Part shown: positions 26,446 through 34,810 of the stretch, in pieces | How the letters are laid out: each line of letters starts with the position of its first letter | Position numbering within the stretch: the first letter of the stretch is position 1 | NCBI RefSeq assembly: GCF_039596395.1 | Contig: NZ_JBCNJT010000003.1 | Location: 62,001-126,000 of the forward strand | Length of the DNA: 64,000 nucleotides | Direction of reading: 5' to 3' | Origin: Fluviicola sp. | GTDB lineage: Bacteria; Bacteroidota; Bacteroidia; Flavobacteriales_D; Crocinitomicaceae | The notes under the pieces: generated by a model | Told to the model about the DNA's origin: nothing | Database searches by the model: none | Seen by the model: the letters and a program-made list of their open reading frames with translations, nothing else | Translations under genes and position numbers: made by a program

Positions 26446-27780
26446 CTAGATGGTTAGATGAAGCCGGAGTGAAAAAATATGTACGGGGCCTCTGCGGTCT
26501 CTGTTATATCCCGGGTTTACCAAAAACTGGTAAGCACCGCTCAGGAACAGGTTGTCTTTTATCAAAGCGGCCGAGTAATAAAGTTCCGTCAAATGTTCCC
26601 AGGCATAATTCAGCTGGCCGTCTCCGAGAATAAAACCCAGTCCTCCGGCTTGCAGGTAATCGCGATGTGGTTTGGAAAGCCCCGACGTAACATAGGCAAG
26701 TCCAAGTTCATCATCCGGACGTTTCCATTTATTTCCCTTGCAAACCGCTCCGGCACTGATGCTATGGTCGATTTCCGTGAAAGCCCAGGTTTCGTTGTTC
26801 CCGTCATTCCAGCTGGCTCTCAAAAACACGCCGATAGTTTCGCTCACAGCCTGTTCTGCATTGATCCCGAAGCCGTATTTGGATCTTCCGAAGGCGCGCA
26901 CGGAAGTAATGTCGGGAGCTAAACTGTCTGCCAAACCGTTGAGACTCTGGCGGTAATTTCCCATTTGGGTCGTATTGAAGTAGGCGAGGAAGTGCACGGC
27001 GCCTTCGAGGTTATTGATCTGATGCCTGTGTACGTATTCGAAGTTATGGGAAGCAGACCGGCGAATGTCCCAGTCCATGGTATTTGCATTTGCCTGCACA
27101 GGAAGCAGGGAAACGGCATAACGGACTTCGTGATCGGGAGAAATGTATTCCAGTATGACACTTGGCGTATAACCGCGGGTATTTGCCGGATAATCCCAGG
27201 CTCCGAAATCCATCAGGGACCAGGCCATAAACTGTGTTCTGGGATCGTGACTGTACTCGTTGTCGTCGAAGAAATCAGTAATGGAAACTTTACCAATCGT
27301 TAGTGAAAGGTAGCTTTCGGGAACAAACATTCCCAATTGATTCTGGTCGCTTTCCTGGTACGTTGTTTCTTTGGTCAGGGCAAACCGTTGGGTGAAATAC
27401 AGGCGTGCCAGGTAAAGCTGCGGTGCAGGACTTCCCACGCGGAATGTTTCACCGTTTGTAGCATCACCGATTCCCAAAGCGCCGCTTAAACCAGAACCTC
27501 CTGCAATTTCCGGGTTGAAATAAATACTTGCTCCTTTCCATAACCGGGCACCCAGATACAGGGTGGATGTAATGGAGGTTTTATTTTCCTGTTCCTTTTC
27601 CAGGCTGTTCTCCCCGGAATAAGGTGCATGGAAATGCGGTTTGAACTGATTGATAACCGTTGTTTGCGCATGAATGGTCAGCCAGTGATTCTTAAGGGAA
27701 TCCGTTTCCTGTGCAAAAAAAGAGGCGGTGAAAAGGATGCAGGTTGAAAAACAAAGTAATGAATGCTTCATGTCTTTCAT
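26446..27780 (-). CDS. Carbohydrate porin, OprB family
   Basis: 444 residues with a signal peptide (CILFTASFFAQ). The N-terminal barrel part NPEIAGGSGLSGALGIGDATNGE matches the OprB-type signature (given here in part: NPEIAGGSG). The protein continues as a large beta barrel to the last strand IFSLRLHLTI. OprB-type porins let sugars diffuse across the outer membrane. No sugar operon is nearby. The first ATG is at 27780, with another at 27771. Confidence 0.82.
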   Translation of the reverse strand: MKDMKHSLLCFSTCILFTASFFAQETDSLKNHWLTIHAQTTVINQFKPHFHAPYSGENSLEKEQENKTSITSTLYLGARLWKGASIYFNPEIAGGSGLSGALGIGDATNGETFRVGSPAPQLYLARLYFTQRFALTKETTYQESDQNQLGMFVPESYLSLTIGKVSITDFFDDNEYSHDPRTQFMAWSLMDFGAWDYPANTRGYTPSVILEYISPDHEVRYAVSLLPVQANANTMDWDIRRSASHNFEYVHRHQINNLEGAVHFLAYFNTTQMGNYRQSLNGLADSLAPDITSVRAFGRSKYGFGINAEQAVSETIGVFLRASWNDGNNETWAFTEIDHSISAGAVCKGNKWKRPDDELGLAYVTSGLSKPHRDYLQAGGLGFILGDGQLNYAWEHLTELYYSAALIKDNLFLSGAYQFLVNPGYNRDRRGPVHIFSLRLHLTI

Positions 27781-28205
27781 TTAAGTATACCTGAATTTAA
27801 TTCATCGGTTTTTACTTCTGCCGGATTTAGGTTTTATTGGCTTTTCGAATGAACAGACGAGTTTATATACGATTTTTACTTCACATGTGTGTGAAATGGA
27901 GAGGAGGTTCCGAATACCGGAAATGCGGAACTGAAATGGGTGTTTTTGAACCGGGATTTCCTGAAATGCAGTAAAACCGGAAGTTAATTTCTTAACTTTT
28001 TGATACTATATCTATACTTGACCTATACTTGACACTGGGGATATCTATACAGAACCCCTGCGCAACCAATTTTGCTGTTTTTTGATCGTTTTTCGGGTTA
28101 CACTTCTGTGTATCTGTCTTTAGGCTAAATTCAGATTGTATTGTTCCTGTGCAGAAACCATTTTCCCGCACAGGATGACGCATACTATCCATAAAAGCCT
28201 TCGTG
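27781..28205. other. Non-coding stretch upstream of the porin gene, with an 11-bp tandem duplication
   Basis: No convincing gene here. CTATACTTGAC occurs twice in tandem (28012-28022 and 28023-28033), and CTATAC again near 28045. A TTCACA/TGTGAA hairpin lies near 27881-27896. This is the upstream region of the porin, so these may be regulatory, but nothing recognisable was found. Confidence 0.5.
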
Positions 28206-30014
28206 CTATTTGCGTTTTGCCGTAAAGTTTCCGTTCGGCTGAATAAAGGTCACTGCTTTGGAAACCCCGTTCTCAACGGTGAATTTGACGCTGTAGCCTT
28301 TTGCAATGGCTAAATTGAAGGTGTCGTTTCCTACGGAAACCGTTTCGTAATCCGGTTGTCCGGGAACCAATACCATGAGAGTGGTTCCTTTCAGGTAAAT
28401 TTTCACGGTCAACCCTTCCAGGTCGTAATCACCTACGTATTTGTTCAGGTCGTCTCCGGATAAATGGACTTTGATGGCTCTTCGTTCAAAAACGGTCGGT
28501 TTTCCGGGTTCATCCATTTCGATGGAGGCACTTTCAATTTTTCCGGTGTTTGCTGTTCCGAAATTGATGAAGAATTGACTATCGCCATCTCCCTGGTCTG
28601 CAGGATCTGTCGATTCTATCGAAAACACGTCGTAATGGTAATGTTTCAGCCATACTTTTTTTCCTGCTACAACCGTAAATAAAGTATCGTTTTTCAACTG
28701 AACCTTAAATTCCGAAAAGGCAGAATTTCCATACAAACCTGCGTAATCTGCAAGCGGATGGGAAGGATGGGTGTTTTTAACCTGCATGGTGTCTTTGCTT
28801 TGTTCCCCTTTTTTCGACATTTCGGCCATTTCTTCCTGTGCCTTTTTTGCATCCGCGTTCCATGGAATGAGCTCCAGAGCGAATAATCTGTCGGAAAGGA
28901 TATTGCGTACAATGCCTGTTGCAGCGGAACCGTTTTGGTTGGTCAATACCACAATCCCGATGGAATCGGAAGGGTAGAAGCCCACGCTTGCGGAGAAGCC
29001 GTCGATGTTTCCGCCATGTTCTACCAAATAATGTCCGCGGTAGGATTCCAGGAACCATCCCAAACCGTAGTTTTTGAACTGAATGTCGGGATGAACGCCC
29101 GGCCTTCCTCCTGAAACGACCATTTGTGAACTGGATGCTTCTCTTACATAAGAGGCAGGAATGATTTCCGTTCCTTTGAATTTTCCGCCCATAATCCAGG
29201 TTGAAACCCAGTTTGCCATATCGTTTGCACATGAATTGATACTTCCTGCCGGTCCCATTCCGTTGATATGGTAGTAATCCAGTTTTTTGATCTCCAATTT
29301 CTCATCGACCGTATAGGGAAGGGAAGCGTCCGCATCTTTTTGCGTAGCGAAGATGTCCGTGTTGCTGTGAGTCATGTTCAGGGGCTTGAAGAAACGCTCA
29401 CGGATATTGTCTTCCCAGCTTTTTTCCGTGATTTTCTCTGCAATCATTCCCTGAGCCAGGAACATGAAGTTGTTGTACTGCCATTTCTGACGCAGTTTTG
29501 CATTCGGTTCCATGTATTTCACGCGCTGGATCAAACTGTCGCGGTTACTTGTATTAAACAGGTACCACGAATAATCGAAGCGTGGAAGGCCGGTTCTGTG
29601 GCACATCATATCGCGAATCGTAATTCCTGTGTTCATGTAATCGTACTTAAATTCCAGTTTAGGAAGATGTGTTCTTGCCAGGTCATCCAGTTTCAGTTTG
29701 TCTTCTTTTTCCAATTGGCCTAAAATAGCAGCAGTAAATGCCTTGCTGGAAGAACCGATCGCAAATAAAGTATTCGGAGTTACCGGTTTTTTGTTTGCTA
29801 CATCGCGGTAACCGAAACCTTTGCTGTAGATCACTTTGTCTTTGTAAACAACGGCCACGGAATAACCGGCCACTTTTTGGTCTGCCAGTACTTTTTCCAG
29901 TTCTTTTTCAACTCCGGAGAGCCTTTTGGTGTAATCAGGGGTTTTTGTTTTGGTTTGAGAAACGGCTGTAAGCGCGCAAGTGGTTGTAAGTAAAAGGGTA
30001 AGGATCTGTTTCAT
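28206..30014 (-). CDS. Serine hydrolase of the beta-lactamase / class C family with C-terminal DUF3471-like part
   Basis: 602 residues with a signal peptide (TCALTAVSQ). The catalytic domain covers about residues 30-380. The nucleophile motif S-x-x-K is Ser88-Ser-Ser-Lys91 in FAIGSSSKAFT. The Tyr-x-Asn motif is YNN in WQYNNFMFLAQG, and the third motif is HGG in LVEHGGNIDGF. The C-terminal 200 residues form beta-rich domains of the type often annotated DUF3471 after such hydrolases. Members are esterases, peptidases or beta-lactamase-like enzymes; resistance to beta-lactams cannot be claimed. Stands alone in the envelope, minus strand. Confidence 0.85.
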   Translation of the reverse strand: MKQILTLLLTTTCALTAVSQTKTKTPDYTKRLSGVEKELEKVLADQKVAGYSVAVVYKDKVIYSKGFGYRDVANKKPVTPNTLFAIGSSSKAFTAAILGQLEKEDKLKLDDLARTHLPKLEFKYDYMNTGITIRDMMCHRTGLPRFDYSWYLFNTSNRDSLIQRVKYMEPNAKLRQKWQYNNFMFLAQGMIAEKITEKSWEDNIRERFFKPLNMTHSNTDIFATQKDADASLPYTVDEKLEIKKLDYYHINGMGPAGSINSCANDMANWVSTWIMGGKFKGTEIIPASYVREASSSQMVVSGGRPGVHPDIQFKNYGLGWFLESYRGHYLVEHGGNIDGFSASVGFYPSDSIGIVVLTNQNGSAATGIVRNILSDRLFALELIPWNADAKKAQEEMAEMSKKGEQSKDTMQVKNTHPSHPLADYAGLYGNSAFSEFKVQLKNDTLFTVVAGKKVWLKHYHYDVFSIESTDPADQGDGDSQFFINFGTANTGKIESASIEMDEPGKPTVFERRAIKVHLSGDDLNKYVGDYDLEGLTVKIYLKGTTLMVLVPGQPDYETVSVGNDTFNLAIAKGYSVKFTVENGVSKAVTFIQPNGNFTAKRK

Positions 30015-30055
30015 TCGGATCGGTATTTTAATTGGAGCTAAATGTACTAATATCT

Positions 30056-30101
30056 AATTACGAATTACGAATTGCGAATTGCGAATTGCGAATTGCGAAT
30101 T
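30056..30101. repeat. Tandem heptamer repeat (about 6.5 units)
   Basis: Two AATTACG units are followed by four AATTGCG units and a final AATT. It begins 42 bp upstream of the serine-hydrolase start. The same heptamers (as GAATTAC/GAATTGC) recur at 51126-51171. Confidence 0.9.
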
Positions 30102-30165
30102 CGGTCATTTACTTACTAAGACTGAAAGTGGGTGGAAATGTTACAAACTTCTGCTCCTGGTCCAA

Positions 30166-30639
30166 TTAACTCTGTACTTTCCGGATTCTTCTGGCTTTTA
30201 ATAGCGAAAGCAATACATTCAAAACAAAAATCACTTGTGCGCCGATTATCAGGTAAACAATAAACGGAGCTCCATCTACCGTATTGATGGTGTGTTCGGT
30301 TTGCTCTTCGGAAATGCTGAAATCTTCCATATAGGGTGTTGTCGAAACTTCCTGTGGCAAGGCGAAATAAAAGACGGCCAGGCCAATGACCGTGAGCAAA
30401 TAATGCGCTCCGAAAAAGTAAGGGTTGATCGGTTTTTTGTTAAGTTCAAAGGTCAGGGAAATTGCCCAGAATATTAAAAAGCAAAATGCAAGGACCAGCC
30501 ACGCTATACCTTTTGGGACTGCAAAATAGATTTCGTGAAGCGCAATATCCAGGGATTCTGACCATTCGAGGAACGCAAATAATCCGATAAGCAGCGCTGT
30601 AAGCAGGTAAATGATTGAAATAATATGAGATTTGATCAT
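30166..30639 (-). CDS. Hypothetical four-helix membrane protein
   Basis: 157 residues with four hydrophobic segments: IISIIYLLTALLIGLFAFL, WLVLAFCFLIFWAISLTF, FGAHYLLTVIGLAVFYFAL, and FIVYLIIGAQVIFVLNVLL. Between the first two, ESLDIALHEIYFAVPKGIAWL loosely resembles the D-x-LHDTYFV segment of haem-copper oxidase subunit I, with Glu in place of Asp; this may be a distant relationship or chance. Function unknown. Minus strand, first of a run of hypothetical genes reaching 36.6 kb. Confidence 0.65.
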   Translation of the reverse strand: MIKSHIISIIYLLTALLIGLFAFLEWSESLDIALHEIYFAVPKGIAWLVLAFCFLIFWAISLTFELNKKPINPYFFGAHYLLTVIGLAVFYFALPQEVSTTPYMEDFSISEEQTEHTINTVDGAPFIVYLIIGAQVIFVLNVLLSLLKARRIRKVQS

Positions 30640-30694
30640 AACTTGTGTGTTTGTGACTCAAGTTACGCCCCTTTATTTTGAAATCCTACTTAAT

Positions 30695-31294
30695 TTATCT
30701 TAATTGAATCATTGTGATATCTGCACTTCTTTTCCGGGCATGAACCAGTGATAGTAAAGCTACCAGGAACAAACTACCAAACAAAATAGTCAACATCAAA
30801 ATTCCCATGGACGATAATGCCTGGAACAAGGCTATCATTGCATCGCTAAATCTTCGGGATCCGGAATAATAGGGTTTATCGGTTTTTGTTACCAATGCAA
30901 TCATATAAACACTGGGAATGATGATAAGTGCAGCTGCTGCCCCTTTTGTTTTTGATTTTACTTTGTGTTCTCTTGCTAAGATGTGTGAACCGGGAAACCG
31001 GTTTAACAGGAAATGTTTAAAGTCGTTTATCGAATCCATACTTTCCCATCGGATCAAAATCGTGGATTCCGACCGTTTTCCATATTCGAGGGTGGTTGTT
31101 TTTTTCTTCCGGTCTATCTGAAATGACCTGAGATAGGAAAGGGGAATTGATACCAACTTATTTAAATCTTCGGGGTTGAGATTTTCAGCATTTTTTCCTG
31201 AAAGGAATTTGCCGTAATAGAGCAATTCTTCAGAAATAAATACGGAATCCTTTTTATTAGATACCCATTGCTTTACTATTCTGCTATCTTTCAC
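30695..31294 (-). CDS. Hypothetical membrane protein, overlapping its upstream partner
   Basis: 199 residues. The N-terminal 110 residues are soluble and rich in beta strands (ISEELLYYGKFLSG, TTTLEYGKRSESTILIRW), then come two hydrophobic segments: AAALIIIPSVYMIALV and MGILMLTILFGSLFLVALLSL. I recognise no family. The start ATG overlaps the stop of the 31291-31914 gene by four bases, so the two are translationally coupled and probably act together. Confidence 0.65.
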   Translation of the reverse strand: MKDSRIVKQWVSNKKDSVFISEELLYYGKFLSGKNAENLNPEDLNKLVSIPLSYLRSFQIDRKKKTTTLEYGKRSESTILIRWESMDSINDFKHFLLNRFPGSHILAREHKVKSKTKGAAAALIIIPSVYMIALVTKTDKPYYSGSRRFSDAMIALFQALSSMGILMLTILFGSLFLVALLSLVHARKRSADITMIQLR

Positions 31295-31914
31295 TTCAGG
31301 CGCACTTTTCCCCAGTCAATGAATTTTTGTCCGCCACTAAAGTCATTTACAAAACCAAGAATGGATTTCTTTTTGGAAAAGCGTTCGTCTCCTTTGGGTT
31401 TTATCAATACGGATTGCGGTTCCTGACTGTCATTCTGAAAATCGACTTTCAGCCATCTGCCTTCTTTTCCGCGATTTATAATTGCTGAAATTTCGCCTTC
31501 TATTGGTGTTAACGGCGAATCAGCTTTAAATGGCCTGATACTCACATTTTTACCGATCAGGTCATACATTTTCAATATTCGGTAACCGATGAAGAAAAAC
31601 AGCGGGACAAAATTGATGGCAAATACCGAATTCGGCGATTGGAATGTCATCCCGAGATGAAACAATGAAACCTGGTCTGTAAAATAGATGAAGCTCGGGG
31701 TTTGGTAAGTTACCAATTGGGAAATGATCCAGATATAGAACAAGCTGCCTGCTGGTTTTTTTCCACTGAAAAAAAGTGCTACTCCTGCAAGGCCTAACAG
31801 CGAAACCAGTATGGAAGAAATAACCGGGGTTTGGATATTTTGCACCAATTTAAAAAGTGAGAAAGCTCCAACTATAATGGGAAAGACCATTTGTTCGCTT
31901 GATTTATTTTTCAT
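31291..31914 (-). CDS. Hypothetical membrane protein with C-terminal soluble domain
   Basis: 207 residues. Four hydrophobic segments fill the first 115 residues (VFPIIVGAFSLFKLV, ILVSLLGLAGVALFF, SLFYIWIISQLVTY, FAINFVPLFFFIGYRIL). The remaining 90 residues form a soluble part with strands such as GRWLKVDFQNDSQEPQSVLI and ends with FIDWGKVRLK. No known family recognised. It precedes the 30695-31294 gene with a 4-bp ATGA overlap and follows the 31932-32486 gene by 17 bp, so an operon is likely. Confidence 0.65.
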   Translation of the reverse strand: MKNKSSEQMVFPIIVGAFSLFKLVQNIQTPVISSILVSLLGLAGVALFFSGKKPAGSLFYIWIISQLVTYQTPSFIYFTDQVSLFHLGMTFQSPNSVFAINFVPLFFFIGYRILKMYDLIGKNVSIRPFKADSPLTPIEGEISAIINRGKEGRWLKVDFQNDSQEPQSVLIKPKGDERFSKKKSILGFVNDFSGGQKFIDWGKVRLK

Positions 31915-31931
31915 TTTGAGTTGGATAAAGG

Positions 31932-32486
31932 TTATTTTTTCCAGTGATACAACTTGAACCGTTTTTGGTTGTCCATATCATCCAAATGGAAGCCGGTGAT
32001 TTCATTGACTTTATACAGCGATTTTCCTTCGCTATTGCCGGTGTACCCGATGCATGCGATCACAAAATCCTCTTCCGTAACATCTTCAATGAAACCGGTA
32101 AATAAACTTCCGCCGTTGAGTTCCGTACTGGTCAGGAAAGCCTGGTCGCCCTCCAGTTGTACCAGCATGTCGAATTGCCATTCGTCGTGGTTCGGCAAAT
32201 TGAAATGGATCGGATATCCCGATTGATCGTTGACCTGTTCGATGATGTGTTGCAGGCAAAAAATGTAATCGTTCTGGAAATCAATGTTCTGGATCTTATC
32301 GATCGGCCAGATCAGGATGCCGTCTTTCATCCCGTATTTGGAATAATGCTGGATCGAAACCAGTGTTTCATTGTAATCGATTACATATCCGCACCAGAAA
32401 TTTTCCGTATTTCCGTATTGCCAGAATTCCAATAATTCTTTGGTGAGTTTGGAGCGCTCTAATAAGCGTATCAGGATGTTGTCCAT
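31932..32486 (-). CDS. Hypothetical cytoplasmic protein
   Basis: 184 residues with no signal or membrane segment. It begins MDNILIRLLERSKLTKELLEF and has aromatic- and acidic-rich strands (FWCGYVIDYNETLVSIQHYS, DEWQFDMLVQLEGDQAFLTS). The two halves each contain a beta segment around a short-side response to conditions, but I recognise no family. It may be the first gene of the 32486-30695 minus-strand unit, since the gap to the next gene is 17 bp. Confidence 0.6.
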   Translation of the reverse strand: MDNILIRLLERSKLTKELLEFWQYGNTENFWCGYVIDYNETLVSIQHYSKYGMKDGILIWPIDKIQNIDFQNDYIFCLQHIIEQVNDQSGYPIHFNLPNHDEWQFDMLVQLEGDQAFLTSTELNGGSLFTGFIEDVTEEDFVIACIGYTGNSEGKSLYKVNEITGFHLDDMDNQKRFKLYHWKK

Positions 32487-32575
32487 TGGTTTGTTCAGTT
32501 GATTGTTGTATTTCCGGGGATAAAAGTAAGAAAAATTAGTCCTTATAATTGACTATTCTCTTTTTTCAGGAATCA

Positions 32576-32938
32576 CTATCCCTGCGCTAATTTGTTCAGT
32601 GCTTCTTCCGTTGATCCTAAAAAGTTGATCAGTTTCCCTTTATTGGATTCGTACATGAAATCAGTGATGCTTTTCCCGGTGCAGGCAGAAAAATCTCCTA
32701 CAATGGCCAGGCGGACCCGGTAATTCGAAAATTTCTGAAGAATTTCTCCGGCCATCCTGTTTTTCAGATCGAAGAAAGCAGGAGTGAGGTTCTTTTCATG
32801 GATAATGATCCGGTCGAAACCCTGGTAATAGAGATTTCCCAACAGGTCAAGCCCGTCTTCTTCCTTTTCGATGATCAAACCTTCCGCATTTATTTCCGCA
32901 ATGGAAACGTTGTTAATGGTGTGAGCTTTGATTTGCAT
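32576..32938 (-). CDS. DUF4180 domain-containing protein
   Basis: 120 residues covering one complete DUF4180 domain: IAEINAEGLIIEKEEDGLDLLGN, then GFDRIIIHEKNLTPAFFDL, and VRLAIVGDFSACTGKSITDFMYESN (family landmarks; parts quoted as IIIHEKNLTPAFFDL and SLTDF-like SITDFMYESN). Function unknown; the fold resembles the STAS/SpoIIAA-like group in outline, which is only an impression. The ATG shares a base with the stop of the upstream 32938-33597 gene, so the two are coupled. Confidence 0.82.
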   Translation of the reverse strand: MQIKAHTINNVSIAEINAEGLIIEKEEDGLDLLGNLYYQGFDRIIIHEKNLTPAFFDLKNRMAGEILQKFSNYRVRLAIVGDFSACTGKSITDFMYESNKGKLINFLGSTEEALNKLAQG

Positions 32939-33597
32939 TAGTTAATCGGGACAATGACCCATTTTTTTCCGATTTCGAATAGTTTGCTATTTACTTTTTG
33001 AGGAGTGGCCGCATACGCTTCCCAGGTGATGGTTCTGTCGGGCCATTCAAACTCGATTTTCAAAGGCAAAGACTGCGATTTTTCATAAATGACATTGTAT
33101 GCATTTCCTTTGCAATTCTTAAAATGATCCGGGTCTACCGGGAAATCTTTGGAGCAGTAATACCTGCGGTAAGAAATTGGTCCGTCTTGTCCGGAAGGAA
33201 TGAGTTTTAAGGTCACCACAACGCAGGAATGGCCTAGGATTTTTTCTTCGTAATCCTTCACTTCCACATCCATTACATCCATGTCGGTAACGGTTCCGTC
33301 GACCCGGTAAGCAGTGTCGGATTTACTCATGGGCAAATAATTGGCAACCTCCGAAGCCCGGAATAAATCGCCGGCAAATAGTCCGCCATGGTTCACGAAT
33401 TTGTAATTGCCTTTTTTATAATAGTATTCGGATTTTTGTCCCAATGCGGAATAGTCGTAATTGACATCGTAGCTTTTTTCTTTGGGAGTCACCGTGTGTT
33501 TATACTTGATAACGCCTTCGAATTCCTTTTGCGCCGTCAGCTGAGTGACGAAAAAAGAAAACAGAACGAATAATAAAAGATGCAAACCTGGCTTCAT
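32938..33597 (-). CDS. Hypothetical secreted protein (GLPGLI/DUF4412-like)
   Basis: 219 residues with a signal peptide (FSFFVTQLTAQ). The mature protein starts with FEGVIKYKHTV and contains beta strands typical of small Bacteroidota envelope proteins that begin with a GxIxY segment and have a shared C-terminal strand, such as DUF4412 or GLPGLI families. Two cysteines (HSCVVV, YYCSKDF) and NCKG may pair. Function unknown. Its stop overlaps the DUF4180 start by one base. Upstream lies structured repeat copy 1. Confidence 0.65.
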   Translation of the reverse strand: MKPGLHLLLFVLFSFFVTQLTAQKEFEGVIKYKHTVTPKEKSYDVNYDYSALGQKSEYYYKKGNYKFVNHGGLFAGDLFRASEVANYLPMSKSDTAYRVDGTVTDMDVMDVEVKDYEEKILGHSCVVVTLKLIPSGQDGPISYRRYYCSKDFPVDPDHFKNCKGNAYNVIYEKSQSLPLKIEFEWPDRTITWEAYAATPQKVNSKLFEIGKKWVIVPIN

Positions 33598-33687
33598 AAT
33601 GGAGTATTTAAATCGTTTGACAGTTTTAAAGATACACGGAATAGTGCATTATAGAAACTTAAAATAAACTAAAATTGCGGCAATAGA

Positions 33688-33859
33688 TTTCCACCTTTTT
33701 GTCATTGCCACAAAAAGGTGGAGCCAAAAAGGTCTAGGCGTGGTAAACCAATCGACCTGTTAGCAGGTTATGCCAGAATTTCTCATAAACTCAGCTGCGC
33801 CTCAAACAGTATGAGAAATTTACTGGCATTTACTGCACAGGTGCCCGATCTTGTTCACC
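33688..33859. repeat. Structured dispersed repeat, copy 1 (about 172 bp)
   Basis: Three hairpins are visible. H1 is CCACCTTTTTGT pairing with ACAAAAAGGTGG around CATTGCC (33691-33721). H2 is ACCTG/CAGGT around TTAG (33755-33768). H3 is TGCCAG+AATTTCTCATA pairing with TATGAGAAATT+CTGGCA (33771-33828) with a 2-nt bulge. A final CAGGTG/CACCTG stem closes the element (to 33861). Copy 2 at 34570-34744 has the same layout with compensated changes in H1 and H3. No ORF. Confidence 0.9.
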
Positions 33860-33962
33860 TGATCGCCATTCAAATCCTTTTTCAGCTGATCTAAAATTCA
33901 TTCTAAAAAATAATTCGGGCAGGTTTAGTTTTATTAGCAGACATAGTTTGCGAATCATCGGG

Positions 33963-34553
33963 CTAGTCTACGATCTCATTTCTATATAACTCCACCAAAT
34001 CCTCAAAAGAAAAACGGTTCGCGGCACGTGGAGATGTAGAATACAAAACCACCAGTTCGATCGTCCGGTCGCGGTATTGAAAAGCGCTTTTGATCGGTCT
34101 TTTCCCGGTAGGGAAGCGGTGTTTGATGTCGTGTGTTGCCAGAAAGTTATTGAACCATCGAGCAGCACTTTCTTTCCCCGAGCTGCTGGTAAAAATGACT
34201 TTGTGTATACCTGGATTTTCGTCCAGTATCTGGAAGATATTCATGTACTCGACGATGCTCAGGTTTTCGTCCAGCGAACTGTTCCCGCTGCGCTGAATGT
34301 GACGGCCCATATCTGTAACTGCTACACGCAGTTTTCTGAGGATGTCTTTTCGTTCCTCTACAGCGAGTTCTCCGCTCGGATACTGAATTTCCGTTTCGGC
34401 AATGCGTGCCATGATCCTCCAGAAAAAATTCGCCTTATTCGGGTAAAAGAAATCGAAGGACCAGTTCCGTTTGGTCGGCGGGAAGGTCCCGACAATGAGA
34501 ACACGGCTGTTTTCCGGTGCGAACCAATTCCAGGGATGAAGTTCTTGTTGCAT
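33963..34553 (-). CDS. Uracil-DNA glycosylase superfamily (Mug/hypoxanthine-glycosylase-like) protein
   Basis: 196 residues. The N-terminal motif VLIVGTFPPT and the following FFYPNKANFFWRIM match motif I and the base-pocket Asn/Phe region of Mug/UDG-like enzymes. The C-terminal motif reads LYSTSPRAANR, the second DNA-contact motif. Such enzymes excise damaged bases from DNA; the exact lesion specificity cannot be told. It lies alone on the minus strand and is flanked on both sides by direct copies of the structured repeat (33688 and 34570), so it could be a duplicated or mobilised unit. Confidence 0.75.
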   Translation of the reverse strand: MQQELHPWNWFAPENSRVLIVGTFPPTKRNWSFDFFYPNKANFFWRIMARIAETEIQYPSGELAVEERKDILRKLRVAVTDMGRHIQRSGNSSLDENLSIVEYMNIFQILDENPGIHKVIFTSSSGKESAARWFNNFLATHDIKHRFPTGKRPIKSAFQYRDRTIELVVLYSTSPRAANRFSFEDLVELYRNEIVD

Positions 34554-34569
34554 CCTCCAAGATAATCAT

Positions 34570-34744
34570 TTTCCACCTTTTTACCATTGCCGTAAAAAGG
34601 TGTAGCCAAAAAGGTCTAGGCGCGGGTAAACCAATCGACCTGTTAGCAGGTTATGACAGAATTTTTCATAAACTCAGCGTACCGCCTCAAACAGTATGAA
34701 AAATTTACTGTCATTTACTGCACAGGTGCCCGATCTTGTTCACC
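34570..34744. repeat. Structured dispersed repeat, copy 2 (about 175 bp)
   Basis: Direct repeat of 33688-33859. H1 is CCACCTTTTTAC with GTAAAAAGGTG around the same CATTGCC loop. H3 is TGACAG+AATTTTTCATA with TATGAAAAATT+CTGTCA. Four base pairs differ from copy 1 and each change is compensated, while the H2 hairpin and the stretch CTGCACAGGTGCCCGATC are unchanged. Confidence 0.9.
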
Positions 34745-34810
34745 AAAGCGCCGTTTTGAATTGTTTTTTCGAAAACGATTAGGTCTTCCAAGAAAATTGT
34801 CATTTGTATG

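Noticed and set aside
27992-28192. 66-residue frame in the spacer before the porin gene
   Set aside because: No promoter, no homologous motif, and repeated CTATACTTGAC in it; more likely non-coding.
28206-30014. Serine hydrolase as an antibiotic-resistance beta-lactamase
   Set aside because: The S-x-x-K, YNN and HGG motifs are shared by many esterases and peptidases of the class; nothing indicates beta-lactam hydrolysis.
33871-33900. tRNA-like TTCAAATCC sequence after repeat copy 1
   Set aside because: No cloverleaf could be drawn around it, and acceptor-stem and anticodon arms are missing.
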